From the NCBI RefSeq assembly GCF_004348985.1, contig NZ_SMKW01000050.1:1-64000 (forward strand): DNA of 64,000 bases, given 5' to 3'. The first letter of the stretch is position 1. The number at the start of each line of letters is the position of its first letter. The notes under the pieces are model-generated. The model did not search any database, was not told the origin of the DNA, and worked only from the letters and a program-made list of their open reading frames with translations. Shown here piece by piece: positions 59,601 through 63,613 of this stretch. The DNA comes from Saccharopolyspora elongata. Its GTDB lineage: Bacteria > Actinomycetota > Actinomycetes > Mycobacteriales > Pseudonocardiaceae. A program made the position numbers and the translations under genes.

Positions 59601-62600
59601 GCAGAACTCACCGCATCGGGCGCACGTCCCAACCGCTCAGCCAGCAACGCCCGCGACTGAACATCAAAAACACTCGACCGGCCCGAACCGGCAGCATGTT
59701 TCCGGTAGCCCCCTGCAGAACTCAGGAGGCTCGCAGTACTGTCGGCAATATTGTACTGCTTCTCGATATCCGTCGTCTTCATGCCGAGTTCGCGGGCCGT
59801 GGCAACGGCCTGCTCAAGCGCGATGCGCCGGGGCGTACCCGAGGCCGGGACCCGCCAGTTCCTCGTGTTCCGCGTCGGAGCCTGCCCAGCCAGCGTCCCA
59901 CCGTCCGAAGTGGATTGTGCTGTGTAGTTCGACGACCCGGCTTCGCCCCCTGGGGGTCCGGTCAGCTGCCCAGGAGCGACGCTCTGATCCCCAACAGGCC
60001 ATGGACTCCCACCGGGAGCACGGCCGAACTTGGCGTAGTACTTTGCGCGTTCATTCTGGTAGTGAGCGTAAAGCACATCCTGGTTCAGATCAGGAAGCAG
60101 CTGCCGAAGCCCGTGCTCGACAGCATCCAACTGCTGCTGCGCATCCGCCAGCCGCGCATCAGCCTCGCTAGCGCTCTGCAGCAAGCTCGGCGCATTCTGC
60201 GAACCACCGGCAGCAGACCGTGCAGGATTCGCCTCAAGCACATCACGCGCCTCCCGAGCATGTGCGTACTTCTGCAACGCCGCGTACTGCTCGTCGGTCA
60301 ACTCGCGGCCGAACGCCTCCCGCAGCGCACCCCGCCAGTCCGCGCCGAAACCACCGACCTCCACCGGGCGGCTCGGTCCAAACGAACTGCTCCCACCAAC
60401 GTGGTCGCTCGACGACTGCGTCGACCGCATCGGCTGCTTGCCCATGGCCTTCTCTGACAACGGCCCGCTCGACGTGTTCGCGGGTCGGGTGTCGCCGGTT
60501 GTGGCGGCTGCGGTGGTTGCGGGTTTCTGTCCTTGTGCGGTCGACGTGGTGGGGCGCGATTCGGTGGCTGGAGTGTGGGAACTGCCTTGGCTCGCAGTGT
60601 GCGAGACACCGGTGGAAGTCGTGGCGGGGCGCTGCGGCACGTTGGTCGGCGAGGTGGTCGGGGCCGGGCCTCGCTGGCCGGTCGGCTGCCCGGTGGGCTG
60701 GTTGGCCGCGCTGTGGTTCGCAGTCGGCTGATCTGGCAGCAGCAGCATCACCGGCGGCGTGGTCTGCTGCGTTGTGTTCGCTTGTTCTGTTGAGTGCTCC
60801 GGCGGAGTCGCGCGGGTCTCCTGCTTCGGGGTGGAGTCCAGGGTTGGGGCGAGCGTCTCGTGCTGCGCAGTGGACGGGGTCGTGCCCGGCTTCTGCGTGC
60901 TCTCACCGGAGATGGCCAAAGTCTGCGCGGCGTGCGAGGACGCTGTCTCCGTCGAGGAGTGCGAACTGGAGATGTCCGAACTGGATTGGACCGTCGACTT
61001 CGTCGCGGTACCGCCCGTTGTTTCCTGCTTCGTAGCAACGGCTTCCGTCGAGTGGACCGGTGTTCCGGGCTGGCCGTACTCGGTGTGGGTTGCGCGTGTT
61101 TCCACCTCGTGTTCAGTGGTGTGCGAGGTGACCTGCTTCGTCGTCCCAGGGGGCTGCTCGGTCGGTGTGGGGGTCTGATGCTGCGATGAACCGTCCTGGT
61201 GCTGGGATCCGGCCTCCTGGGGAAGCTCCACCTGGTGCGTGGCGGTGCCCTGCTCACCAAAAATCTCTTGACGCAGCTGGTTCGATGCGTCGTGCTGGCT
61301 GTTGCCGTGCTGCGTTGCGGTTTCCTGGTGCTGCGAGCCAGTCTGCTGCCCCACGCCCTCCGAACTAACGCCCTGATCCCCTGCAGCGTCGTGTTCCTGC
61401 GCAGTCCCCACATGCTGCGTGGCAGTCTGCACCTGACCCGCGTGCTCCGAGCCAGTGCCCTGGTCGAGGCCTGTGTCCAGGTGCGCGCCAACGCCCTGGT
61501 GCTGCACGTCAGACAGTCCCTGCGCAACATTCGAGATCTCGGAAGCAGCCTTCTGGTCCAGGTCCGAGGACACGGCCTGGAGACCGTCGGTCGTCGTTCC
61601 CGCGTCCGTGCCCGACTGCGAGGTGCCATCGCTGGTGGTCGAGGCCGAGGAGAATTTGTCCGTGCCCGACTCGGTGACCGGTTGCTGCTTTTCGGTGGTG
61701 ACCTGGGCCTGCTCAACCGTTGTTTGCCCGGCTTCAGCAGCCGTCTGCTGTCCGCTGCCCCCCGATACACCGGAGGTCTGCTGCTGCGCCACCGTTTCTG
61801 TGTGACTCGCCGTGTTCCCGGCGTCGTTCCCGGCTCCCTGTTCGGCATAACCCGGCAACGTCGACCCGGTGTAGGCGGGTAGTTCCTCGCCCGTGCCGGT
61901 TGCCGGAGAGCCTCCGCTGGTGTTCGCCAGACCTGACGACTCGGTCTTGACCGACGTCGTCTCGGCGTTCGAGTCCGGGCCGAGGGTCTCGGTCTTCACC
62001 GAGCCGACCGCCGTCGCGTCGGCCGCCTTGCCCGCCGTCTCCCCTGCCTTGGCCACGTCGTGGGCCTGCTGCTCGCTGATGTGCCCGGCCTTGCCACCAC
62101 CGAGCTTGCCGAAACCGCCGGCCATCGCGGAGGTGAACGAATAGCTGTTGGCCTGGTCATGCCGCTGCGCCGCATCGGCGGCCTTCTCCCCCGCGTAGCC
62201 GCCGACGCCCTGCAGGCCCGCGTTGATCGTCGCGCCGGTCACCTGACCGGTGGCGGACTTCATGCCCTCCTTCACCGCCTCGCCGAACGCTCCCTGCGCG
62301 GCGGCCTTGCCCAGTCCGTCCGCCGCCGACTGTGCCACCCCGCCGCCGACACCACCGAAGGCCCCGCTGATCGCCGCGCCCTTGAGGCGATCCTCGTTCC
62401 AGTCGGTACGCTGGCCACTCGCGATCTGGCCCAGCTGGGTCCCACCCTCGATCGCCATGGCGAGGCCTTCGCCGATAACGCCATTCACAGCGACGTTCTT
62501 GGCGACGTTCGTGGCGGCGGCCTTGGCGGACGACACGGTGACGTTCTTGACGACACTCGCCGCGATGTTCTTGGCGACATTGGTGGCGACGCTCTTGACG

Positions 62601-63076
62601 CCGTTATTGGCGATGTTCATGACGACGCCCTTGATGATCTGCCCGATCGCGAACCGCACCGTCGCCACGATCCCGCCCGAGATCAGCCCACCGATGATCG
62701 GGATGAACGTCGTCGCGATCGCCAACGCGACGAAGCCGAGCTGGACGCAGATCGAGATCTTCGCCGCTTGGATGTCCGCCGCCGTGTTGCGCGCCAGGTC
62801 GGACAGCTCCTGCGCGGACTGCTTCAACTTGAAGAGGCTGTCCTCGACCTTGGTCTCGGCGTAGTTGCGGTAGGCGTTCGCGAAGTCCCCGCGCATGTCG
62901 CGCGAGACATCGGCGGCCGAAGTCTGCATGGCGTCGCGTAGGACTACGATGTCCGAAGCCACCTTCTTCCAGGCGTCCGCGATCCGGTTGAGCCCGTCCT
63001 CGTCGCCTTCGGGCCAAGCCTGTCCGCCGACCACGCGGAGGGCTTCCTGCAGCCCTGCAGGGAGTTCTGTGGGCAT
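41684..63076 (-). CDS. Giant multidomain type VII polymorphic toxin-like protein (7,130 aa)
   Basis: One uninterrupted 21.4-kb frame. ATG 63076 follows AAAGGAACG and opens a WXG100/CpnT-like domain; the frame is open further upstream without support. Order by residue: 1-330 WXG100-like helices with a hydrophobic stretch (about 100-150); 330-900 Gln/Ser/Thr/His-rich linker; 900-2090 coiled-coil modules, helix-turn-helix-like motifs and a 159-residue tandem repeat; 2100-3700 beta-rich region; 3880-4550 more coiled-coil modules and beta repeats; ADP-ribosyltransferase domains near 4310-4445 and 4960-5110; papain-like domains near 5450-5830 and 6000-6330; then a conserved C-terminal region with an OmpA-like segment (about 6850). 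The layout resembles giant actinomycete proteins annotated as lonely-Cys or CpnT-like. It is probably exported by a type VII system as a toxin or surface protein. No signal peptide is seen, and no immunity gene is evident. Confidence 0.85.
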   Translation of the reverse strand: MPTELPAGLQEALRVVGGQAWPEGDEDGLNRIADAWKKVASDIVVLRDAMQTSAADVSRDMRGDFANAYRNYAETKVEDSLFKLKQSAQELSDLARNTAADIQAAKISICVQLGFVALAIATTFIPIIGGLISGGIVATVRFAIGQIIKGVVMNIANNGVKSVATNVAKNIAASVVKNVTVSSAKAAATNVAKNVAVNGVIGEGLAMAIEGGTQLGQIASGQRTDWNEDRLKGAAISGAFGGVGGGVAQSAADGLGKAAAQGAFGEAVKEGMKSATGQVTGATINAGLQGVGGYAGEKAADAAQRHDQANSYSFTSAMAGGFGKLGGGKAGHISEQQAHDVAKAGETAGKAADATAVGSVKTETLGPDSNAETTSVKTESSGLANTSGGSPATGTGEELPAYTGSTLPGYAEQGAGNDAGNTASHTETVAQQQTSGVSGGSGQQTAAEAGQTTVEQAQVTTEKQQPVTESGTDKFSSASTTSDGTSQSGTDAGTTTDGLQAVSSDLDQKAASEISNVAQGLSDVQHQGVGAHLDTGLDQGTGSEHAGQVQTATQHVGTAQEHDAAGDQGVSSEGVGQQTGSQHQETATQHGNSQHDASNQLRQEIFGEQGTATHQVELPQEAGSQHQDGSSQHQTPTPTEQPPGTTKQVTSHTTEHEVETRATHTEYGQPGTPVHSTEAVATKQETTGGTATKSTVQSSSDISSSHSSTETASSHAAQTLAISGESTQKPGTTPSTAQHETLAPTLDSTPKQETRATPPEHSTEQANTTQQTTPPVMLLLPDQPTANHSAANQPTGQPTGQRGPAPTTSPTNVPQRPATTSTGVSHTASQGSSHTPATESRPTTSTAQGQKPATTAAATTGDTRPANTSSGPLSEKAMGKQPMRSTQSSSDHVGGSSSFGPSRPVEVGGFGADWRGALREAFGRELTDEQYAALQKYAHAREARDVLEANPARSAAGGSQNAPSLLQSASEADARLADAQQQLDAVEHGLRQLLPDLNQDVLYAHYQNERAKYYAKFGRAPGGSPWPVGDQSVAPGQLTGPPGGEAGSSNYTAQSTSDGGTLAGQAPTRNTRNWRVPASGTPRRIALEQAVATARELGMKTTDIEKQYNIADSTASLLSSAGGYRKHAAGSGRSSVFDVQSRALLAERLGRAPDAVSSAELRAWQEYVSARVDRDVWQVLRDQAGRFGADVERDSAALRLGEAQMRLDNAASGLGGFVPDPAGLYQNYLDKRGADVVLSSTSKRTVPDDLADTGRKCQERWEPSADVVGKIVDDYVIRGKSLQQLGREHGRDMGSVRRILKHEKVQIRSVSEQRVLDGQRSYAVRSEFAEAQRLPGFDRDSAVRAIAEKHGFPTDYIERVLKVGKQSWSQEQLGAFLEHDQGDFLVSGSNEVSSQVGPSAGEQQGPALATGADEVDVSASHQQIDEAGSEYRSETQHSEHRPSRNPAGPTDMQGIVSSAHDGRSDGVGLGQGSVGSGGLWSQEQLGAFLEQDQGDFLVSGSNEVSSQVGPLAGEQQGPALVERRPGERYGAVPAGQLELGADAGHRSPQQVDAGAFAEDVVMAEDGLATGADEVDVSASHQQIDEAGSEYRSETQHSEHRPSRNPAGPTDMQGIVSSAHDGRSDGVGLGQGSVGSGGLWSQEQLGAFLEQDQGDFLVSGSNEVSSQVGPLAGEQQGPALVERRPGERYGAVPAGQLELGADAGHRSPQQVDAGAFAEDVVMAEDGLATGADEVDVSASHQQIDEAGSEYRSETQHSEHRPSRNPAGPTDMQGSAVRFEHVSGEHVSYMKRGTEARADFAAEIGAKYEAGWKVSELSKQYKISEMKIYGLLDDAGIKRTRFRSAPSTEGATAGAGSRKRPRAKTSAHLPPKGTVERLDLAKKVSADKHKGASWRDLADKYEISERSLQRLVDGVQKQGFQVESEAQFVEDAPASGGSSSFGPDQPMEIGDFGEHWRAALRKAFGREFTDEQYAASQNYAHAREMRDVLAANPARSAVGGSQNVQSLLQSAREADAELADAQEQLDTAKHQLQELLPDLDQDALYIDHQNERAKYYASRGRAPGGSPWPVGSQSVDAGQLTGAPGGEAGSSNYAAQSTLDTAANHQLDYVSIDMGTDAIELQELHHDTAPPASPETQHKQDLVATNLVKASDVDGTRLRADLDSAMTELGVDERTRNAFKAAFSDVQLKDDFTTLSEEGVTKSIGHGPEAVEVTVRTRLVGEESPVAGPVPGESQHEVETSGDYGKTSDESASTVRREKGVDLTGMFGLGTTNPMGAVEAGGSVKASAVPGWKFGTDSALQHSAEFELSANTRSTRHDLRYEITVTCHDGTSTTRSGTQESGVELTTPESLRTATEPTPATEARVPHPQHVHTAHVRGDNGLFGKITGALPENSPLRREIGTVGSTARGQLREAVSGGGLSLRAGDLLGGRTITKTLQYEHLGQTRTANVHITARPHSPTRLDASDVTVTDRSGAKTEHAASELTKQSTDVRFGGGALVAIPRAQDASFAAGARGDVNVQAKVGGTGSDEHTAKNTTGVASASEHSGSLRAYRTALDYDVHVDFDDGNSVHVGAHTVESGATVWMSPEHAAANGWDSPVQHAESSGTRSNAPELSTITPLSVFGSRIEFGGVDQMATELHQILDGDSLPPHDGLGHQPPHISKNVDRINALITPDSFAAHGADLVGDGWSFVLPRETHLGTSTGTEHVWVRIRAIPGRYEASPVPLPDGGELKGELTASALDEHTAKTKGNWLGTGGFGGVIPTDPNFPLRTAQISGSYTRKIGDFERTVTVTAGHENTSSWQTGTRYQNTQRVHYHIEVFGPNGRIGERSFAADATSEVPVGSRPPGGQAGEPPSTPAAEFRDHNSSTPLRPNGWKQAALSDDYAVHSLNLPHGMAEKLMREIKAFDGLGDDAAANDPLGHLGEDGVIAANRVHTFAGPTEVGANLDRAVTGTYHAQVERYRQGELVTGYSNSLGEAAMNLSLSNAKVIDYAESVSLELTAKNQGSTTRSEFAKTASDTSLDGRSNARLNQTATTVPQWTHTTAEESGAGNAASHAHESAKTRTYRGPGYLVSFDASIVLSGRNTEHAVALVGDSYSKSQWTHSQVDASDTIRVWVPADQIHQIGSDIEWHVERPQHDDAPLQVEGGQFTEPDYAKLGDGWVNVRPEVTRNLVSGLAGALGTLTHDQLPEAVRTSFVATLYHSAANLVSSAYSWLMDPSAGRLDSMVHSRLLPALAPSGLSALHADIVGGGLRTTYHYVGPLGRSDIMITIKGTEKPGRVEGVSDHWTLSEESKSTGKLTEQRTTATTHTEQGQAVFSVFPEGQIQRNPGTAAVGEISHKSQVTVEDSTSTETTHTSERTGRTVAFVHDLDLTITIEKTSGWGRLPQSLSFGVLDRLFPATTAEPIKVDVEISDAVRRLVPESDSLGLEQLHNSGIQSTVDWAAPKHELSSGSRAIVRATGVRAEIDALLAGGLGAGSEGSPAPSLSAGATDTRHWISAMTTQSALSADLAAAMSEGGYRIEGLDADRYFEAGALNHGQLKSLTLHAELRNPKITAAQEGSLFDSKQTSSSALKVEQSKTLAGGTAVRIGMGGLLWNANPAGPGPGQIGRMAGEFAIKGPAAQKVVTDTSEVGGKTAEQEHSLVGKTYLVTSDATWSITPEYRGSNVPEHWTDPRVVREPGGAVFWTDEAGLRSLGLEPPELHAESQPLPHEETAAEDGATSQDSDDAVHEENKADGGEQPHEVEDGSSDQQQPVEHDSGVVAESAGQPSLISDSSDAASTSMSDFLAPQRADDASTGQPHADESPQHQVDHGPEEHTAESTAEHQSQSNKGKQSWNPAQDADSTRSDEAPATSDHGGLVEAETGDAAWHQYLETLGREHPSEAGAPATKAAAWAAYVTAMAKQNLAAYDPALRGVGGSHTAPIEMARAQRSVAQAETDLAAAERGMRAWGLDPHTLLAEWEATRQNHGDVLPTGSSSVPDEPQGPAERTEQVPGTDHVLTTTLHGSRAGEYVLSDRDGTVLVQRFNLFEQGEAAGYVAVDHRGGSPTAWLFAADDANPVELGYSEANHDFGATFRLTELATGDFREYDLATRTVVHQYFGLRGQETFGGMWHDLRTGQVIVTDGLGRAHVGLGRKQTNGNIYVKLPDGDFVADPGNGAVVAQYLSDAVHLGTPSEHPRPFWADGHDIDVEPAERWQPAFVDPHGRFTQLSADSRWWRFVDPQGHVTLSQVVRPGEQTKLVGKLVRTIEAVEDGGPPEIHVKYEWYRVDLGTPEAPATAFVGVSDAGASHPLWQHEPTAAPEFDPLQAAVQRPSEATQIVPSPLWRADLDLLRRFDHRPFETIFEEGFAPLRPENSWPLGNGRSTEIDLVTYSAQNHVRSMFVSTTRWPEGIEDHPGTLYDIDAPGGVDVNATLGAASRYPEESEIAFPGGLRRQFIMGAETPDEPEWYLVNKHYDPLGPAAPLFGEPPIIQLENLVTSEGPAKPSTGIEAWEQYVRARAEVDRWTNDPAWQEVGESSSGSVAKQRAQQELDAARARLREAEQNLRSMGVEHPDATLAEQRARQAEDRAGRDAAGHPGGGASWSTPDQRFHVQTDENTGATLTTTLHGRQAGEFALRDANGLVLQQRMNLLDAGKESMGHVVMDRRPGMNEAVHYLPDGTTRTLRWEPLSQTEFRLVEADSGDYLRFDAPTRTLVEQRSGIFHEPNPESVQEQNVPQAESAQSSTTDGSDRQPDSARNDHTARNERTQFPDKHEAKLRGGSRDAWQPPGGSGHDATGAPAESSVSRSPQHTDMEVDLVPAYAKVDDLSRYGLADGDAEAFDSLFNSEDFASSEYAIGNWTIRGQSIDDIHFWGAVSQDGRWIGVVSDQPGYSVWHWYEQDKGLVTTSLFSIGGPAKAELVKLENSSSNTSSTPPIPPTAASSSDPTPDASSTSVNPGEQHDDPDSDPVAVMGTDQHGLQCPPFGGEKNHLLHPVDASGGFVQTEPGITAYRWLDEHPALALDYGLLPRDASRSDSLKFHVNGLGYTQFVSTTIDPRYHHNDRRYRYEIHASQPGIDVRKTFGARDIDWFALEREKEVAFLGPISPKDIVEVIEMVRGDHGWEKHVVWTAKGDTTDTDPTTPNQRPAIRNLRAGSDEEAMTLAKDVVEMEVLAYQAERRATRSVFMVDESQLPKFREELADAFRGGDGEKIDQLRMQLRNALYGKRTVAAESLQGVGMESKRARLPGAGQIESKAALQEVVEHGEPSHQQAAESSAAAAKAESLSDSLALKQEDGGSSGGHGSQEVMSEKRRGKLPWTQVHGGSEHGLGGDPATESAGHGTDVDSSPRRTDPGTDAATKSTTDATGSLSEAEHEAIDALADLGLDPQRVAEIRAEFVDLAATGHLEDHSSHLAANPGIREALQVIHANLDRIPEPGRARVRAWVADAVLATSLVPVRETAPAGLAGLDHAAVRQRFAVRALTPDRLETALAEIAKNLESWSDPFETDFSSLQHTDYQPEAGLPQRLAQLSLANLTPQARPKLRDSDLYQRLLGDEDALVDSMFAAGGHDTQHFLCTCTAAALNAEVLGKVPTTAGLLLVARNLADQVAQRIADPAKERAHLLDERDQLFGRTIRELVSDRVQEARREFDDIERRALELIDSGRRDPGAWADFNQRWGRSMQKLSVVMDPSQGPDSIPVLTNALFPGHWGWSVGISALLMVLDRPFRRFAGMDGQAMAEALRKTLHHDGRIRQVEFAKWVDEAGAAQAWQRVHRSGGVLLQTATHTLWLEAVQRDGQQAFLLHDPKKSHPDHYGPQAMLDRAGRSKMVAELVDPPFRPYEDSGSPQLTGRKSQRSTSDNLSAVAERSDSGADSTHITTGSPEEPGGSGHTPAQQLAEHSDGASESEPQSTEQSDGMQEQPPVEHTAGIPEVDVAAELAAFGLDEQRLEQVRAELREWVGDGRVEDYTADILSQPELGLALREIRANLDSVPGLDVARLKALVADAALVAALVPVRDGVIPGSAHRGTVTRNERLAVQPLSLPGLHELLTDIANVTSEGKDPFRARESLLRHSDYQPKQRASRRLTQLSLVNLNPHVRQQLVHDALFQQLLGSETALDNALFGVAGDSWRDLLAEHGLSAGTMPTAGGLLQVGRAVLRHLDDELAALTVQVSQTPAGRPRGGSGVDEFVRSKLAEARAAFDEIEQIAQDSFDSIEQTALAFIRSESDGNPVHHEQWAELTRAWSGTMRAMLTWDGPALDGLRGALSQAATGGGTREPVRVNSETDPAGLWERMLRCGGAVQARIGVDRQPLLIRVVRQGEERLFTIVDAESGEAQQLGLEAFTGWAQERDAVVTVPVESTTGQDAGTSDVDPVTQENNPDSGSSESSGETDTADDAEEPPRSMPTRDAAPASWTTAEYRWFGTDPVSTGPGGSTTKQRLVNGPFVHRAPEQMIDGGDQSFPRFLAARPALVDEHPPVRISGDGTLAIAAHGHGAKEVFATLEVVRRAQADLDRVGGAVRLRVDESSGIEFESGGRTKRLYRVLPDFGDGGVSDISKEFTRDVLGASPTHAVLYDTRPSGAGGTGKLATAQINTTSDKEISGTHELADALVSAAAEPELAAPEWAAGQVRRGWDQQEHDSPTPGEGYGRAFSRTGSGSSAVAAKLGINEHARPRVGEGYLIQPISHGTDDDGGRRFSLDFSGSDEGRRVERMRFYRFAPVVLESADGQHHIVLENTRRREADNRFLRTVLEKNIIHYATRVHELEQVLAEATTNEGTGPRALFADSLLKVIEHQQQLAELGDQDPAQIEGELAAAKGNAVRALSALSGEEFGTSGDQWWFEMFGRAPGESLFESDSHLGEKPNALVLTVIPDHDDKRMQVEFGAGSTQLDELATAQTQRFISKLAGNAAWLAKQGAPLPQVHITVESLPDELGAREQRSAAVVQELRKHAAALGLDVGTMPVVIEHRVRDVEALRAQRSEFGFDDDEPIRTAVRVHAQLSGPGADKPDPTPQELAELARTTGLHRAQTPLGKYLGKHTEVTTEEIDRMREIVRTARQLDPDRGDDPDWLTSVRRISDLQQRSGAADLDALVRQVFGLADDAEVHPWERRQLADLVPHAKRSGRPVALSDLINARKAHQWPTPAPPPEPVPNEIAF
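44086..45079 (-). other. Papain-like domain 2 of the giant protein, degenerate
   Basis: Residues about 6000-6330 follow the same layout as domain 1 (RHSDYQPKQRASRRLTQLSL versus QHTDYQPEAGLPQRLAQLSL). The Cys segment has become GDSWRDLLAEHGL, and the His segment GGAVQARIGVDRQPLLI lacks His. It is probably a catalytically dead copy. Confidence 0.6.
45586..46729 (-). other. Papain-like domain 1 of the giant protein
   Basis: Residues about 5450-5830. HDTQHFLCTCTAAALNAEVL supplies Cys near 5553, and GGVLLQTATHTLWLEAV followed by FLLHDPKK supplies His and Asp in the order Cys-His-Asp of papain-like proteases and deamidases. The fold assignment is by motif pattern only. Confidence 0.55.
47746..48199 (-). 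other. ADP-ribosyltransferase domain 2 of the giant protein
   Basis: Residues about 4960-5110 form a second pertussis-toxin-like domain. Arg is in ITAYRWLDEHPAL, STS in YTQFVSTTIDPRYH, and Glu residues in ALEREKEVAFLGPI, preceded by RYEIHASQPGIDVRKTFG. It differs enough from domain 1 to suggest a distinct target. Confidence 0.75.
49741..50149 (-). other. ADP-ribosyltransferase domain 1 of the giant protein
   Basis: Residues about 4310-4445 match the pertussis-toxin/scabin-like R-S-E fold. Arg lies in SPLWRADLDLLRRFDHRPFE, the STS motif in SMFVSTTRWPEG, and the catalytic E-x-E in EESEIAFPGGLRRQFI, with LYDIDAPGGVDVNATLG between them. All three signature elements are intact, so the domain could transfer ADP-ribose from NAD to a protein or nucleic acid target. 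Confidence 0.8.
56806..57260 (-). repeat. Coiled-coil module of the giant protein, duplicated copy
   Basis: This roughly 450-bp segment encodes a unit running from FGREFTDEQYAASQNYAHA to APGGSPWPVGSQS, GGEAGSSNYAAQS. A highly similar copy lies at 59900-60350 (FGRELTDEQYAALQKYAHA to APGGSPWPVGDQS). The identity extends over most bases, so this is a within-gene duplication. Three more diverged units occur elsewhere in the protein. Confidence 0.85.
57761..58976. repeat. 477-bp in-frame tandem repeat inside the giant gene
   Basis: Copies begin at 57761, 58238 and 58715. The first two are 477 bp (159 codons) and look identical. The third lacks an internal 141-bp block, corresponding to 57902-58042 of copy 1, and has a few substitutions. 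All lengths are multiples of three, so the frame is kept. The unit includes LWSQEQLGAFLEQDQGDF, SNEVSSQVGPLAGEQQGPAL and ADEVDVSASHQQIDEAGSEY. Confidence 0.95.
62087..63076 (-). other. N-terminal WXG100/CpnT-like domain of the giant protein
   Basis: The protein starts ELPAGLQEALRVVGGQAWPE, then DGLNRIADAWKKVASDI, the pattern of the WXG100-like N-terminal domain of CpnT-type toxins, which target proteins to type VII secretion. A hydrophobic stretch (FVALAIATTFIPIIGGLISG) and a Val/Ala/Asn-rich repeat (NVAKNIAASVVKNVTV) follow, then a Gly-rich segment that could insert into membranes. Confidence 0.75.
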
Positions 63077-63195
63077 GACAGCGTTCCTTTGATGTCGGAG
63101 GTTGCGGAATGGCTTGCGCAGCGGTGCGAGTAGCGGAACCTCGGACGCCGTCCGGGCCGCGGGAGTCCTGGTATTACCGACCGGTGAAGTGCCGA

Positions 63196-63552
63196 TCAGG
63201 ATTTGGTGTCCGGCGGCGTTTCCTGGTAGAGCTCGGCCGCGGCAGCGCGGACACCCTGGGCGTTGAAGTCGTCCTGCTCCTGCAACACCCGGGCAGAGTC
63301 GGGCAGCGTCTTTTCGGCCACCTGCAGCAGGTTCTTGCCGGTCTGCTCCAGCGAGTCGGTCACCTTGCCGGCCGCCGACTTGTAGTTCTTCTCGAACTCC
63401 GCACCGATCTCGTCGTCGCTCCAGCACTTGTCGTCGGCCTGGAGCGCGGCCTTGAGCTCGTCCAACGACCTCTGGAAACGCCGCACCGCCTCCGCGAGCT
63501 TCTGGGCGTCGGCCTGAACTCCGGGGGCGTTGACATACGTCTCGTCCGCCAC
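63196..63552 (-). CDS. WXG100/ESX-family secreted protein
   Basis: A 118-residue helical-hairpin protein of the WXG100 superfamily, small dimeric substrates and partners of type VII secretion. Two long helices flank the turn: LAEAVRRFQRSLDELKAALQ, then CWSDDEIGAEFEKNYKS, where W-S-D replaces W-x-G, then TGKNLLQVAEKTLPD. The GTG at 63552 follows GAGGAG with a 7-bp spacer. It lies 119 bp upstream of the giant gene on the same strand, so it may be its cosecretion partner. Confidence 0.85.
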   Translation of the reverse strand: MADETYVNAPGVQADAQKLAEAVRRFQRSLDELKAALQADDKCWSDDEIGAEFEKNYKSAAGKVTDSLEQTGKNLLQVAEKTLPDSARVLQEQDDFNAQGVRAAAAELYQETPPDTKS

Positions 63553-63613
63553 GATCTACTCCTCAGGGCATTGCAGAAAGGCCTACGAATCCTCGACTCC
63601 CGCGGCCGCAGGA

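Noticed and set aside
56939..60457. 1,172-codon open frame on the plus strand opposite the giant gene
   Set aside because: It is a shadow frame kept open by high GC and by the in-frame tandem repeat. The sequence is Arg/Pro/Leu-rich without domains, and the minus-strand frame has clear protein families.
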